Source: Pontiella agarivorans (GTDB lineage: Bacteria; Verrucomicrobiota; Kiritimatiellia; Kiritimatiellales; Pontiellaceae). From it: a stretch of 64,000 bases of DNA. The translations under genes were made by a program, and so were the position numbers. The stretch lies in assembly GCF_034531395.1 (NCBI RefSeq), contig NZ_JARVCO010000010.1, forward strand, positions 1,218,843 through 1,282,842, given 5' to 3'. The notes under the pieces were generated by a model, which saw only the letters and a program-made list of their open reading frames with translations, was not told the DNA's origin and ran no database searches. This document shows, one piece after another, positions 8,435 through 18,625 of this stretch. The first letter of the stretch is position 1, and each line of letters starts with the position of its first letter.

Positions 8435-10342
8435 TCAGGTCAGCTGCTCCAGCAGATTCTTAAATGGAATATGGGTGCAGCTGCCGAAAAGGGCATTGCC
8501 CCGCAGGGACCGGTCGGCCGTTACCGCCGGGGAGTTCAGGCCGCAGAGAAAGCGTGCCTTCTGTCGCGCACTGCCCAGCGCATCCCGGTGTTCAGCGGCC
8601 AGCGCATGGATTTGTTTCAGGATGTCAGGATCGAGGTCCGGCGTCGGACGGCCGGGGAGTCTGACGGCTTTGTCGCCTTTGCAGATGCCGCAGTGTCCGC
8701 ATGCTTCGATGGGTTCGCCGAAATAGGTGAGCAGGCGGCTGGTCAGGCACCGGGTCTCTTCTGCATAGGCCACCATGGTATTGATGCGATCAATTTCTAG
8801 TTGTTCATGTTGGCTGAAGAGATCGGTCAGTTTCCGGCATAATTCGGCGCGGTCGACGTTCTGTTCCAAACGTTTGAAGCGCTGACGGTATCCGGCCATT
8901 TTCAGGGTGATGAACCCTTTCTCCTGCAGATTCTCGAATGCGCGCAGCACGACATCCCGTGGTTGTCCGCCGCGTTCGACGGCGGCATCCATATCGAGCG
9001 TAATCCATTTGCGCGCCTTTTTACCGCAGGCAAACAGTTTGCGCAGAAACGCGGCCTGCTGTTCGGAATAAGAAGAAAGAATTTCCGCGCCGGATTTATG
9101 GGCTTCGAAGCGGATGTCGCTGTAGTAGTACCCGTCGAAAGCAATAATGCCGAAGAGTTCAAGGTGGGTCAGCAGGGTGCTGACCACCAGCGGGCGGATA
9201 TCGTGTGTTTTCGACAGCTCCCGGGCGGTGATGTCGATGTTGTCGCCTTCATCGAGCAGCTCGTCAACCAGCGCGGAAATATGGGCTGCATCGGGCGTAT
9301 CTCCATAGACAAAGTTTTCCAGCGTGGTGGTGTCGTCGGCACAGGCAAACAGTTCGCAGATAGCGGGTTGGCCGTCGCGCCCTGCGCGCCCGGTTTCCTG
9401 CAGATAGCTCTCGAAACCTTTGGCAAGGTGGAAGTGGTAGACATAGCGGATGTCCGCTTTATCGACTCCCATGCCGAATGCAATCGTTGCGCAGATGATC
9501 GGGATTTCGCCGTTCATAAACTTTTCCTGCGTTGCGCTGCGTCGTTCATTGGCCATACCGGCGTGATAGGGCGCGGCATCAAAACCATTTTCGCTGAGGA
9601 GCTTTGCGGTTTCCTCGGCATCTTTCTGCAGATGCACATAAACAATGGTGGGGCCGGCGGGGCGTTCCCGCAGCCGCTGGATCAATAACCGGCCGCGATC
9701 CGTATTGCTGCATTCCGTTACCCGGAATTCGAGGTTGGGGCGGTAGAAGCCGGTGTTGATTACATCGGCGGGCAGAATGCCGAAGGCCCGGGCCATATCG
9801 TCCGAAACCTTCGGCGTGGCGGTGGCGGTGAGGGCGAGCACGCGTTCGACGTTCAGCGATTCAACGGCCTGGGCGAGTTTGAGATAGTCCGGTCTGAAGT
9901 TGTGCCCCCATGCGGAAATGCAGTGTGCTTCGTCGACCGCCAGGAGGCTGATCTGCTGCCCCCGGATCAAATTCAGGAAGCGTTCATTGGTCAGACGCTC
10001 CGGAGAAACGAAGAGCATTTTCAGTTCGCCGCGGCGTACAGCATTCGATACCTCGCGATAATCCTCTTCGGTCAGGCTGGAATCCAGTCGCTCGGCGGCA
10101 ATGTTCTGTTCCTGCAGTTTATCGATCTGATCCTTCATCAGAGCCAGAAGCGGTGAAACCACGAGTGTCAGACCGGGCAGCATCAGCGCGGTGAGCTGGT
10201 AGCAGAGGCTTTTGCCGGACCCCGTGGGAAATATGGCCGCCGCACTGCGGCCGGCCAGGAGGGTTTCAATGGTTTCAAGCTGGCCTTTTCTGAACTGGTC
10301 GAAGCCGAAAATCTCTTTGAGTAATTCGCCGGGGGTGCTCAT
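8435..10342 (-). CDS. recQ: ATP-dependent DNA helicase RecQ
   Basis: A 3'-5' DNA helicase for replication-fork repair and recombination. The 635 residues include Walker A ([12 protein letters not shown]), DEAH ([19 protein letters not shown]), ALTATATP and [10 protein letters not shown]. The zinc-binding region near residues 545-580 retains [13 protein letters not shown] and CGHCGIC. The last 60 residues are short and poorly conserved, and I see no convincing HRDC domain, so this is a shorter RecQ than the E. coli type. The start at 10342 ([14 protein letters not shown]) follows AAAGGA. The open frame extends upstream into sequence overlapping the META gene, but that extension is not family-like. 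It is convergent with the helicase gene, 12 bp apart. Confidence 0.93.
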   Translation of the reverse strand: MSTPGELLKEIFGFDQFRKGQLETIETLLAGRSAAAIFPTGSGKSLCYQLTALMLPGLTLVVSPLLALMKDQIDKLQEQNIAAERLDSSLTEEDYREVSNAVRRGELKMLFVSPERLTNERFLNLIRGQQISLLAVDEAHCISAWGHNFRPDYLKLAQAVESLNVERVLALTATATPKVSDDMARAFGILPADVINTGFYRPNLEFRVTECSNTDRGRLLIQRLRERPAGPTIVYVHLQKDAEETAKLLSENGFDAAPYHAGMANERRSATQEKFMNGEIPIICATIAFGMGVDKADIRYVYHFHLAKGFESYLQETGRAGRDGQPAICELFACADDTTTLENFVYGDTPDAAHISALVDELLDEGDNIDITARELSKTHDIRPLVVSTLLTHLELFGIIAFDGYYYSDIRFEAHKSGAEILSSYSEQQAAFLRKLFACGKKARKWITLDMDAAVERGGQPRDVVLRAFENLQEKGFITLKMAGYRQRFKRLEQNVDRAELCRKLTDLFSQHEQLEIDRINTMVAYAEETRCLTSRLLTYFGEPIEACGHCGICKGDKAVRLPGRPTPDLDPDILKQIHALAAEHRDALGSARQKARFLCGLNSPAVTADRSLRGNALFGSCTHIPFKNLLEQLT

Positions 10343-10473
10343 ATCGGAATCCTTTTGAGTAATCTCTTCAGTATGGGGAAGCGGGGCTTCGGGAAAAGAA
10401 TTCTTTTCAATTTGCAGAATGCTTATGAGGTCATCATGATTTCGGTTCTTTATTGACCGTGTTGGAGGGTGTG

Positions 10474-11250
10474 ATGAAACGATGGGCTGTGTGGAGTGTT
10501 TTGTGCATATTGCTGTGCGTTTCCTGTAAAACTTCGATGAAGGAGATTCCTGAAATTGAAGGTATCGCATGGGAGCTTTCCGGAATCCTTGCTTCGGATG
10601 GACAATGTGTTCCGCCGGTTCACAACTCGCTGGTCTGGTTTAAACTGTCCGAGGGTCAAATTACGGGTAATGCGGGGGCGAACCGTTTTTTCGGTGAGTA
10701 TGTCCTCAAGGGGCAGAAGATACATTTTTCGCTGATGGGCTCGGGCATGATGATGGGGACCCCGGAACTGATGGCGCAGGAGAATCAATTGCTGAAACGG
10801 CTGGGTGAGGCTGTTGATTATCAGGTGGTCGGAGAAGAACTGCAGCTGCGGAATGAAAATCAGCGCGTCGTTGTGCAGATGAAGCCGCGTCTGGAGCCGG
10901 CCCTGTTTTCCGGAGTCTGGAAAATGACGGGGGTGAATAACGGAAAGGGCGGCGTAACCAGTTTGTTGGCCGGGACTGAAATCTCCCTTGAGTTTACGCC
11001 GGATGGTGCTGTGTCGGGATCGACAGGATGTAATGTGCTCACCGGAAGCTGCACGTTGAAAGGTGAGACGATCAGGTTCAATCCGTTGGCGACCACCCGC
11101 AGGTTTTATTCGCAGCCTGAAGGGGTTATGGAGCAGGAATCGGCCTTTCTTCAGGCGCTGGAAAATTCCAGGGTCTGGAAAATCGAAGCGGATGTTCTTG
11201 AGTTGCGGGACGAATCCGGTGCGTTGCAGGTGAAGGGTGTGTTGAAGTAG
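10474..11250 (+). CDS. Lipoprotein with two META (HslJ-like) domains
   Basis: The 258-residue protein begins with a lipoprotein signal peptide ending at the lipobox CVSC. Two META domains follow, at about 30-130 ([12 protein letters not shown] ... [14 protein letters not shown]) and 145-250 ([11 protein letters not shown] ... [18 protein letters not shown]). Both have the G(N/C)xxxG turn typical of HslJ. The META family is linked to heat- or antibiotic-stress tolerance in E. coli, but its molecular function is unclear. GGAGGG lies 6 bp before the ATG. The gene is divergent from recQ. Confidence 0.8.
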   Translation: MKRWAVWSVLCILLCVSCKTSMKEIPEIEGIAWELSGILASDGQCVPPVHNSLVWFKLSEGQITGNAGANRFFGEYVLKGQKIHFSLMGSGMMMGTPELMAQENQLLKRLGEAVDYQVVGEELQLRNENQRVVVQMKPRLEPALFSGVWKMTGVNNGKGGVTSLLAGTEISLEFTPDGAVSGSTGCNVLTGSCTLKGETIRFNPLATTRRFYSQPEGVMEQESAFLQALENSRVWKIEADVLELRDESGALQVKGVLK

Positions 11251-11254
11251 GAGC

Positions 11255-11269
11255 TTCCAATCACTGGAA
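11255..11269. repeat. TTCCAA-type palindrome (one mismatch)
   Basis: TTCCAATCACTGGAA, directly after the META lipoprotein gene. Confidence 0.6.
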
Positions 11270-11334
11270 TAATTTATAATAGCAGAAGCGGACGGCCTCT
11301 GGGACTATGTCTGCACAACATAAAGGAGCATGGT

Positions 11335-13026
11335 ATGAAATGGAGTAAAATGACGGCTGTGGCTGTATGGGCTGTGGCGATCGGTGTGCAGGCTCAGGTG
11401 GAAAAGCCGGTGGTGATGGAAGAGGCCATGCTGTCGGTGTCGATTCCGGGGGTGCATGGATTTATTGATGAAGTCGGACTGGTGGCATCGAAAGCATCGC
11501 CGATGATGAACGGGGCGATGCTGAAGAGTATGCTCGGTATGCAGCTGGGCGATATGAGTCTGGCGGGAATTCCGTCGGATGGCGGCCTTTCGATTGTGGC
11601 GCTGGACCCGACGAATATTTTTGCCGTGCTTGAGGTTTCGGAAGCGCAGTCCTCGGCCTATCTGAATATGGCTAAAGCCAAAAAGCTGCAGGCGGTGTAT
11701 CTCGACGGCGCTGTGGTGGTGGCCGGCGATGACGGTGCACTGAAAACGGGAAAAAGCAAGCTGGGTGCGGTTAAGGCGGAGTTGCTGGCGGGAAATGCGC
11801 CGGTGCTGAGTTTGGCGATGCAGCCGGCGGACGTTATCGAGCGCAATCGCGAGGCGGTTGACGGATTTATGCAGATGATGCCGGCGATGCTGGGTATGAG
11901 CATGATGCAGCAGCCGGGGGCCTCGTTGGATTCGACGCAGAGCATCACTAAACTGCTGCAGGGCGAACTTCTTGTGTTGCTCTCTCTTTCCGAACAGTGT
12001 TCGGATGCGGAGGTGAGGCTGGCGCCGGAAAACGGTTCGCTGGTGCTGAGCGAAACGTTTGTTCCAAAGGCTGGAACTGCGTTGGCCAAGGCGGTGAATG
12101 CACCGGTGGTTCATCAGGAAAACCCGGCACTCCATTCCGGACTGCTGGGAGAGGGGGCTGTGCGGATGGATATGGTATTTTCCAATCCGGAGGCGCTTTC
12201 AGAATTCATTTCCGCAGAAGCGGTTAAAACCGTCAAGGCGATGGATCTGGTTGATGTTGATGCGGCCGCAGTGGCGGACATCATCACTAAGTGGGTTCAG
12301 ATTTATGCAGGCACAGGATGTGAAGCTGTTTCCTTCGGTGAAGATGGTTTTTCGGTGTGCTATGTGATGGAGCTGACGGATGAAAACCGAACGCTTGAAG
12401 TGCTGCGCGGTATGAATGCCGATATGACACCGTTCCTGAAAATGTATGAATCTCTGGGGATGCCGTTATCGATGGCCTTTAAAGAAAATGTCCGGGAGGC
12501 TGACGGGCTGAACATTCATGAGTTCGGTTTTGAATATGACCTCTCGGCCATGCCGGAGGAGCAGCGGGTGCAGATGGAGGCTATGGGAGTGCAGAAAATG
12601 GCGTTCGATTTGGCGATTACCGACGGCATGCTTTTCTATGCGGAAAAAGGCGGGGTCGAAAAACTTGTTGCTGCAGTGAAGGCCGGGAAGACCGCGCCGA
12701 AAATCAAAGCCCGTTCCGTTTATCCTGAGGGTGGTTTCTATTATCTGGACTGGGATATGGGAAAATATATGGCATTCGTTGCTGAATCCCTTCCGGCCGA
12801 TCCTTCCACGGCGATGATGAAGCAGCAGATGAGTACGCTGTTCAAAGGCACTGCTCCGGTGACCTCGGCCGGCTTCAGAAAAGATGGCATGGTCAACTGG
12901 AGTTTAACCATTCCGGGTGACCTGATCGCAAAATGCGGTCAGATGATTATGATGGCCCAGATGCAGAGTTTACAGCAGCCGCAACCCGGTGCTCCGGGAT
13001 TCGCGCCGGTTGTGCCGGGAGAGTAA
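11335..13026 (+). CDS. Exported Met-rich protein of unknown function
   Basis: This 563-residue protein has a signal peptide (residues 1-21, cleavage after VQA). I recognise no family. It is rich in Met and Ala (runs such as [15 protein letters not shown] near 180) and has alternating alpha/beta segments without TM helices after the signal. The internal layout suggests repeated domains ([41 protein letters not shown]), somewhat like DUF3352-type or bacterial surface proteins; this is only an impression. The tail is Pro/Gln-rich ([16 protein letters not shown]). The ATG follows AAAGGAGC. It lies 14 bp upstream of the AIM24-like gene and may be co-transcribed with it. Confidence 0.65.
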   Translation: MKWSKMTAVAVWAVAIGVQAQVEKPVVMEEAMLSVSIPGVHGFIDEVGLVASKASPMMNGAMLKSMLGMQLGDMSLAGIPSDGGLSIVALDPTNIFAVLEVSEAQSSAYLNMAKAKKLQAVYLDGAVVVAGDDGALKTGKSKLGAVKAELLAGNAPVLSLAMQPADVIERNREAVDGFMQMMPAMLGMSMMQQPGASLDSTQSITKLLQGELLVLLSLSEQCSDAEVRLAPENGSLVLSETFVPKAGTALAKAVNAPVVHQENPALHSGLLGEGAVRMDMVFSNPEALSEFISAEAVKTVKAMDLVDVDAAAVADIITKWVQIYAGTGCEAVSFGEDGFSVCYVMELTDENRTLEVLRGMNADMTPFLKMYESLGMPLSMAFKENVREADGLNIHEFGFEYDLSAMPEEQRVQMEAMGVQKMAFDLAITDGMLFYAEKGGVEKLVAAVKAGKTAPKIKARSVYPEGGFYYLDWDMGKYMAFVAESLPADPSTAMMKQQMSTLFKGTAPVTSAGFRKDGMVNWSLTIPGDLIAKCGQMIMMAQMQSLQQPQPGAPGFAPVVPGE

Positions 13027-13040
13027 AAGGAGAAAGAATC

Positions 13041-13826
13041 ATGAAATGCCACGAAGTGGATTATACGATTATCGGTGATGACCTCCAGACGGTGGAAGTC
13101 GAACTTGATCCCGGCGAAACGGTGGTGGCCGAAGCCGGGGCCATGAACTGGATGGATGACGGTATCCTGTTCGAAGCTCGAATGGGGGACGGATCGCAGG
13201 CCAATGAAGGGCTGATGGGTAAACTGTTCAGTGCCGGAAAACGGGCCATTACAGGCGAAAGCCTGTTCATGACCCATTTCACCAATCAGAGCGGCGGCAA
13301 ACGATCCGTAACTTTCGGCGCGCCTTATCCCGGAAAAATTGTTCCGCTCGATATGGCGCAGTGCGGGGGTGAAATGCTCTGCCAGAAAGATGCTTTTCTA
13401 TGTGCCGCCAAGGGCACATCGATTGGTGTTGCTTTCACCAAAAAGTTCGGTGCCGGATTTTTCGGCGGGGAAGGGTTTATTCTCCAGCGGCTGCAGGGGG
13501 ACGGTATGGCCTTTTTGCACGCCGGCGGAACCATTGTGGAGAAAAAACTGAGTCAGGATATCCTCAAGGTGGACACCGGCTGCATTGTCGGGTTTACGCC
13601 GGGAATTGATTACAACATCGAGCGGGTGGGATTAAAGTCCGCCTTTTTCGGTGGGGAAGGACTTTTCTTGGCGACCCTGCGCGGAACCGGCACTGTATAT
13701 CTGCAGAGCCTGCCGTTCTCCCGTCTGGCGGACCGGATTATCGCACATGCGCCGTCGGTCGGTGGTGAGCGTCAGGGCGAAGGCTCTGTGCTGGGTGGCC
13801 TCGGCGATCTGATCGGCGGGCGCTGA
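13041..13826 (+). CDS. AIM24 / TIGR00266 family protein
   Basis: The 261-residue protein has the beta-rich AIM24 fold. Landmarks are [20 protein letters not shown] near the N-terminus, [11 protein letters not shown] in the middle, [19 protein letters not shown] and the closing [17 protein letters not shown]. Family members are trimeric beta-prism proteins of uncertain function; the yeast AIM24 homologue is needed for mitochondrial organisation. There is no signal peptide. The start ATG follows AAGGAGAAAG. A longer upstream reading overlaps the previous gene and was not chosen. Confidence 0.85.
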   Translation: MKCHEVDYTIIGDDLQTVEVELDPGETVVAEAGAMNWMDDGILFEARMGDGSQANEGLMGKLFSAGKRAITGESLFMTHFTNQSGGKRSVTFGAPYPGKIVPLDMAQCGGEMLCQKDAFLCAAKGTSIGVAFTKKFGAGFFGGEGFILQRLQGDGMAFLHAGGTIVEKKLSQDILKVDTGCIVGFTPGIDYNIERVGLKSAFFGGEGLFLATLRGTGTVYLQSLPFSRLADRIIAHAPSVGGERQGEGSVLGGLGDLIGGR

Positions 13827-13857
13827 GTTACTTTTCATCCATTGGGAAACTGAATCC

Positions 13858-13884
13858 ATCCCGCCGATTCCGGCGGGATTTTTC
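13858..13884 (+). terminator. Intrinsic terminator after the AIM24-family gene
   Basis: ATCCCGCCG / CGGCGGGAT arms with a short ATTC loop, followed by TTTTTC. Confidence 0.8.
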
Positions 13885-13966
13885 ATTTCTGGGTTTCACC
13901 GGCTCGCCTTTATGGCTATGGTCCCCGTTTTACTTGAGAAAAACCTAAATCGGGTGGAGCTGGACT

Positions 13967-16936
13967 ATGATTTATCGCATTGAAATCGGATTGAAAGACG
14001 GGGTGCCGGACGCGCGAGGCCGCGGGGTGATTCATCGGGCGGCGGGCGCGCTGAAAATGGATATTGCCGAATGCCGCACGCGCGACGTGTATAAAGTGGT
14101 GGCGAATATCGACGAGGCGAAAGCGGCGGAAGTCCAGAAGGCCTTTGCCGATCCGGTCGTTGCCGAATCCGCTATGGGCCGTCTGCCGGCACCGGAAAAT
14201 TTTGACTGGATGCTCGAAGTCGGCTTCAAACCGGGCGTGACCGATAACGTCGGCCGTACGGCCCGCGGGGCACTGCAGGACGAAGTCGGCCGCGAACTCG
14301 AATGGGAAGAACAGGTGTATACCTGCATTCAGTATTTTCTGACCGGAAACCTGACCCGTGAAGATGTGGAGCATCTCGGCAAAGACCTGCTGGCCAACAC
14401 CCTGATCCAGACGATTCAGGTGTTCTCCAAAGACGAATGGCTTGCCGCTGCGCCGGATATGACTGCCCCGATCTTTGACGACCATCCGGAAATCAAGGTG
14501 AATGTCATTGAGCTGCCCGACGATGATGAAGCGCTGATGAAGATTTCTTCGGAAGGGATCCTTTCGCTGTCGCTCGAAGAGATGCGTACGATCCGCGCCC
14601 ACTATCTGCGCGACGATGTGAAAGCGCACCGCAAAGCGCTGGATCTGCCGGAATGGCCGACTGATATCGAGCTCGAATGCATTGCCCAGACCTGGTCGGA
14701 GCACTGCTCGCACAAGATTTTTTCCGGTACGGTTGAATACAAAGACGAAGAGACCGGCGAAACGGAAACCATTCATTCGCTCTACAAAACCTATGTGAAA
14801 GCCTCCACCAAGAAAGTGGAGGAATCCATCGACTGGCTGATTTCGGTTTTCACCGACAACGCGGGCATCGTGAAATTCAACGAAGACCTGCACCTGGTCT
14901 ATAAAGTCGAAACCCATAACTCGCCGTCAGCGCTGGATCCGTACGGCGGCGCCATGACCGGCATCGTCGGCGTGAACCGCGATCCGCTGGGCACCGGTAT
15001 GGGGGCGGCTTTGGTTTCCAATGTCTGGGGCTACTGTCTCGGTTCACCGTTCTACGACAAGGAAGTGCCTGAAGGCCTGATGCATCCGCGCCGTATCCGC
15101 GACGGTGTGCACGAAGGGGTGATCGATGGCGGTAACCAGTCGGGTATTCCGTACAGCCGCGGTTTTGAGTGTTTTGATGAGCGCTACCTCGGCAAGCCGC
15201 TGGTTTACTGCGGCACGATGGGCACGATTCCGGTGGAAGTAACCGGCGGTCCGTCCGAGCGCAAAGAGATTGAAGTGGGCGACTGGACTGTCATGTGCGG
15301 CGGCCGGATCGGTAAAGACGGCATTCACGGCGCCACCTTTTCATCGGAAGAGCTTCGCACGGAATCGCCGGCGCAGGCGGTGCAGATCGGCGATCCGCTG
15401 ACGCAGCGCAAGCTGTATGAATTCCTGATCGAAGCGCGCGACCTCGGCCTGTTCCGCTGCATCACCGACAACGGCGCGGGCGGTATCTCCTGCTCATTCG
15501 GCGAAATGGGTAAATATTCCGGCGGCTGCGAGTGCGAACTTGCCGGCGCACCGCTGAAATATGAAGGCCTCCAGCCGTGGGAAGTGCTTGTTTCTGAGGC
15601 GCAGGAACGCATGACGCTTGCGGTGCAGCCCGAAAAACGCGAAGAATTTGAAGCGCTCGCGAAGCAGCGCGATGTCGATGTGGCCTTTATGGGCAAATAC
15701 AACGACTCCGGTTACTTTACCGTTAAACAGGACGGTAAAGTGATTGCCAGCCTCGATATGGATTTTCTTTATGAAACCGGCTGTCCGACACTGGTCATGC
15801 CCGGGGTCTGGAAAAAGCCGAGCATTCCGGCGCCGGTGGTTGAACAGCAGGAAGATTATTCGGAAACGCTGACGAAGCTGATGGGCGATCTGAACATCTG
15901 TTCGCGTGAATACAAGAGCCGGATCTATGACGGCGAGGTGAAAGGCCTCTCTGTTGTGAAACCGTTCGTTGGTGTGAATGCTGATGTTCCATCGGATGCG
16001 ACGGTGATGCGCGTGGAATACGACAAGGATCGCGGCGCGGTACTGGCCGAAGGTATTAATCCGTGGTTCTCGGATATCGATACCTACGATATGACCGCAT
16101 CGGTGATCGATGAAGCGGTCCGCCGCGTCATTGCGGTCGGCGGCGATCTGGAGCGTATTGCGATTCTGGACAACTACTGCTGGCCGGATCCGGTGGAATC
16201 GGACAAGACGCCGGACGGTGCGTATAAAATGGCGCAGCTGGTTCGCTCCAATAAAGCGCTCTACGACTACACCACGCTTTACAAAACACCGGCGGTTTCC
16301 GGTAAAGACTCGTGTAAAAACGACTCCACCCGCGGCGGTAAGAAAATTTCGATTCCGCCGACGCTGCTCATTTCCTCGATCGGTCAGATTGACGACGTGA
16401 AAAAAGCGGTCACCATGACGCTGAAAGATGCCGGCGATGTGATCTATGTGATCGGCGATACCAAAGAAGAGCTCGGTGCCTCGGCCTACTACCGCCTGCT
16501 GGCGGAGGAGCAGGGCACACCGCTCAACTATGGCGGTACAGTTCCGGCGGTGGACGGCGAAAAGGCGCTTGAAATCTACGCGGCCATGAACAAGGCAACG
16601 GATGCCGGCCTGCTGAAATCGGCTACGACTCCCAATAAGGGCGGTCTGGCGGTTTCACTGGCACTGACGGCGATCGGCGGACAGCTGGGTGCGGATGTGG
16701 ATCTGTCCGGTCTGGGTGTTGATGCTGAAACGGCACTGTTCTCGGAATCCAACAGTCGGTTCGTTGTAACCGCTGCTCCGGAAAAAGCGGCTGAGCTGGA
16801 AGCGCTCTTCGACGGACTGCCGATCACTAGGGTCGGTGCGGTGACCGAAGATAAAGTGCTGAAGGTTGCCGGGGCAGTGAACGTGGACATTGATGCCCTC
16901 GTTAAACCGTTCAAAGAAACGCTGTACGGCGTTTAA
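13967..16936 (+). CDS. purL: Phosphoribosylformylglycinamidine synthase, PurS-PurS-PurL fusion
   Basis: Fourth step of de novo purine synthesis (FGAR to FGAM). The 989 residues start with two PurS-like repeats (about 1-78, MIYRIEIGLKDGVPDARGRG; and 82-165, FDWMLEVGFKPGVTDNVGRT). The PurL body follows, with the catalytic QTWSEHCSHKIF, ETHNSPSALDPYGGA and GVNRDPLGTGMGA, and a second AIR-synthase-type half (SGKDSCKNDS, LLISSIGQ, LFSESNSRFVV). It ends without the C-terminal glutaminase domain of the large enterobacterial PurL (about 1295 residues), so a separate PurQ must supply ammonia; none is in this window. A clear terminator follows. Confidence 0.92.
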   Translation: MIYRIEIGLKDGVPDARGRGVIHRAAGALKMDIAECRTRDVYKVVANIDEAKAAEVQKAFADPVVAESAMGRLPAPENFDWMLEVGFKPGVTDNVGRTARGALQDEVGRELEWEEQVYTCIQYFLTGNLTREDVEHLGKDLLANTLIQTIQVFSKDEWLAAAPDMTAPIFDDHPEIKVNVIELPDDDEALMKISSEGILSLSLEEMRTIRAHYLRDDVKAHRKALDLPEWPTDIELECIAQTWSEHCSHKIFSGTVEYKDEETGETETIHSLYKTYVKASTKKVEESIDWLISVFTDNAGIVKFNEDLHLVYKVETHNSPSALDPYGGAMTGIVGVNRDPLGTGMGAALVSNVWGYCLGSPFYDKEVPEGLMHPRRIRDGVHEGVIDGGNQSGIPYSRGFECFDERYLGKPLVYCGTMGTIPVEVTGGPSERKEIEVGDWTVMCGGRIGKDGIHGATFSSEELRTESPAQAVQIGDPLTQRKLYEFLIEARDLGLFRCITDNGAGGISCSFGEMGKYSGGCECELAGAPLKYEGLQPWEVLVSEAQERMTLAVQPEKREEFEALAKQRDVDVAFMGKYNDSGYFTVKQDGKVIASLDMDFLYETGCPTLVMPGVWKKPSIPAPVVEQQEDYSETLTKLMGDLNICSREYKSRIYDGEVKGLSVVKPFVGVNADVPSDATVMRVEYDKDRGAVLAEGINPWFSDIDTYDMTASVIDEAVRRVIAVGGDLERIAILDNYCWPDPVESDKTPDGAYKMAQLVRSNKALYDYTTLYKTPAVSGKDSCKNDSTRGGKKISIPPTLLISSIGQIDDVKKAVTMTLKDAGDVIYVIGDTKEELGASAYYRLLAEEQGTPLNYGGTVPAVDGEKALEIYAAMNKATDAGLLKSATTPNKGGLAVSLALTAIGGQLGADVDLSGLGVDAETALFSESNSRFVVTAAPEKAAELEALFDGLPITRVGAVTEDKVLKVAGAVNVDIDALVKPFKETLYGV

Positions 16937-16972
16937 AGCAAAGCGGGCATCTGGCTCGTTTAGGTGAAGAAG

Positions 16973-17010
16973 AACCCTGTCTCGGAATTCCGAAGCAGGG
17001 TTTTCTTTTT
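16973..17010 (+). terminator. Intrinsic terminator after purL
   Basis: AACCCTG / CAGGGTT outer stem with inner TCGGAATTCCGA pairing, then TTTCTTTTT. The T-run overlaps the start of a TTCCA-type palindrome at 17009. Confidence 0.8.
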
Positions 17011-17023
17011 CCAGTCATTGGAA
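17009..17023. repeat. TTCCAA-type palindrome (one mismatch)
   Basis: TTCCAGTCATTGGAA, overlapping the T-run of the purL terminator. 17024-17155, up to the TetR stop, holds nothing I recognise. Confidence 0.6.
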
Positions 17024-17155
17024 AAGCGATGAAGCATTCTCAATATAAAATGAATGCAGGTCATTGTTGCCCTGAGTCCACACCGCTGTTCGGGGTTGGA
17101 CGGCTGGGGCGGGGCTGAAGCCGGGCGGAAATGGATAGAGATTCCGATATACGGA

Positions 17156-17737
17156 CTAAGCCTGCCGGCTCGTGTGGTTCCACGGCAGCCAGGGTAGGCC
17201 CTGGCGCAGACTTTCGCGCATGCGTTCCGCTGCTTCAGCTTTGTAACCGTACACGCGCAGTCCGAAAATATGAACCATAATGGAGGCGGCACGTTTCCTT
17301 GCGGTTTCGGTGTCGAATTCCTGTTCGAGGTAACTGCGGAAGAGAGCCTCGATTTCATCGAGTTTTTCCGAGGCCAGTTCGTGCAGCGAGTTGCCTTCGG
17401 CGGCCAGTTCGAGCTGCGTTTTGATCAGGAAACAGCTGTTATAATCTTCCTGCGTGGATTGCTCGATCATCGATTCCAGCACCGTGCAGATGCCTTTGAG
17501 CATGCCGTCCGGCCCCTCAAGTGCGGTTCTGATCCGTTTTTTTGAGTTTGCGGCATAGGTGTCGAGTGCTTCCCGGTAGAGGCCCTCTTTGTTTTTGAAG
17601 GCCAGGTAGATGGAGCCCGGCTGAAGACCGGTGGTTTTGACCACCTGCTGCATGGACGATGCGCTGTAGCCGTGCTGCCAGAACAGCCGGATTGCATTCT
17701 CTATGACTTCGTTCCGATCAAATTGCGCCTTGGCCAT
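17156..17737 (-). CDS. TetR-family transcriptional repressor
   Basis: The 193-residue protein has an N-terminal TetR helix-turn-helix (residues 8-54: IENAIRLFWQHGYSASSMQQVV ... LQPGSIYLAFKNKEGLY). The ligand domain has one central cysteine in the NSCFLIKTQLELA helix, where some redox- or electrophile-sensing TetR proteins keep a reactive Cys. ATG at 17737 is preceded by AAAGGAGT. It is divergent from a long redox-enzyme run, and the 247-bp gap between them carries three copies of an inverted repeat, so it probably represses that run and itself. A similar site before the RND operon suggests a wider regulon (inference). Confidence 0.88.
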   Translation of the reverse strand: MAKAQFDRNEVIENAIRLFWQHGYSASSMQQVVKTTGLQPGSIYLAFKNKEGLYREALDTYAANSKKRIRTALEGPDGMLKGICTVLESMIEQSTQEDYNSCFLIKTQLELAAEGNSLHELASEKLDEIEALFRSYLEQEFDTETARKRAASIMVHIFGLRVYGYKAEAAERMRESLRQGLPWLPWNHTSRQA

Positions 17738-17803
17738 CGTATACTCCTTTGTCTTCCGAATTTTGTTTATCCGGGCATCTGATGAGTAATATAGCAGATC
17801 GGA

Positions 17804-17907
17804 TTGAATAGTCATTCAAAAAGTTTATTCATTGTAAACGACGTAAAATAAAGTGATTAGATATTTATATGGAATGGTCATTCAAAATTAAACTTGAATG
17901 ATCATTC
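17804..17907. promoter_or_regulatory. Cluster of three TetR operator-like inverted repeats
   Basis: TTGAATAGTCATTCAA (17804-17819), GAATGGTCATTC (17872-17883) and GAATGATCATTC (17896-17907, perfect palindrome) share the core GAATnnTCATTC. They sit in the divergent region between the TetR gene and the carboxymuconolactone-decarboxylase-like gene, flanking the expected promoters of both. Confidence 0.75.
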
Positions 17908-17984
17908 TATGAGGTCTATAACCCGGACGTATTGATACGGAACGGTCTGGAAGGGCCGATAGTAAACCCCGAATGGAGAGAACA

Positions 17985-18539
17985 ATGAGTGCTTTTAAAA
18001 TTCACACAATCGAGTCCGCGCCGGAAGAGAGTAAGCCGATGCTGGAAGATTCACTTCAATCGTTCGGCATGGTGCCGAATCTGCTGGCGGTACTGGCGGA
18101 GGCGCCTGGTGTGCTGGATGCGTACAAACTGCTGCACGAGCGGTTTGAAAACTCTTCCTTCAATGCGGAGGAGCTCACGGTGGTCTGGCAGACCATCAAT
18201 GTGGAGCACGAGTGTCACTACTGTGTCCCGGCGCATACGGCGATTGCGGGCATGATGCAGGTTGATCCGGTCATTACGGAGGCGCTGCGGAACGAGACTG
18301 AGCTGCCGACTGAAAAACTGCAGGTGCTTCGTGAGACCACGTTGTCCATGGTTCGGAACCGCGGACGGCTGACCGATGCGGAAAAGGACACCTTCTTTGC
18401 TGCCGGTTACACGCCGCGTCAGCTGCTGGAAGTGGTACTCGGTCTGTCGCAGAAAATCATCAGCAACTATGTAAATCATCTGGCGGATACCCCGGTCGAT
18501 GAACCGTTTCAGAAGCTGGTCTGGGAGAAGAAAAAATAA
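17985..18539 (+). CDS. Carboxymuconolactone decarboxylase / AhpD-like family protein
   Basis: The 184-residue all-helical protein carries CHYC (Cys-x-x-Cys with an adjacent His, about residues 73-76, within VEHECHYCVPAHTAIA). This is the redox-active pair of AhpD-like alkylhydroperoxidases, so peroxide or electrophile detoxification is likely. The ATG at 17985 follows GGAGAG; an in-frame ATG 12 bp upstream overlaps this site. First gene of the divergent run under the TetR operators. Confidence 0.85.
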   Translation: MSAFKIHTIESAPEESKPMLEDSLQSFGMVPNLLAVLAEAPGVLDAYKLLHERFENSSFNAEELTVVWQTINVEHECHYCVPAHTAIAGMMQVDPVITEALRNETELPTEKLQVLRETTLSMVRNRGRLTDAEKDTFFAAGYTPRQLLEVVLGLSQKIISNYVNHLADTPVDEPFQKLVWEKKK

Positions 18540-18625
18540 TCGGCAGTCCTGTTTCAGGTCGGGCTGGACGGGAGCGGTGCCGGACCGGCACAGTGAGCAC
18601 ATATATTGAATGGAGGAAGTGAATC

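Noticed and set aside
10342..10570. N-terminal extension of RecQ
   Set aside because: The open frame continues upstream but overlaps the META gene's start, lacks RecQ-like residues, and the internal Met at 10342 has a good ribosome-binding site.
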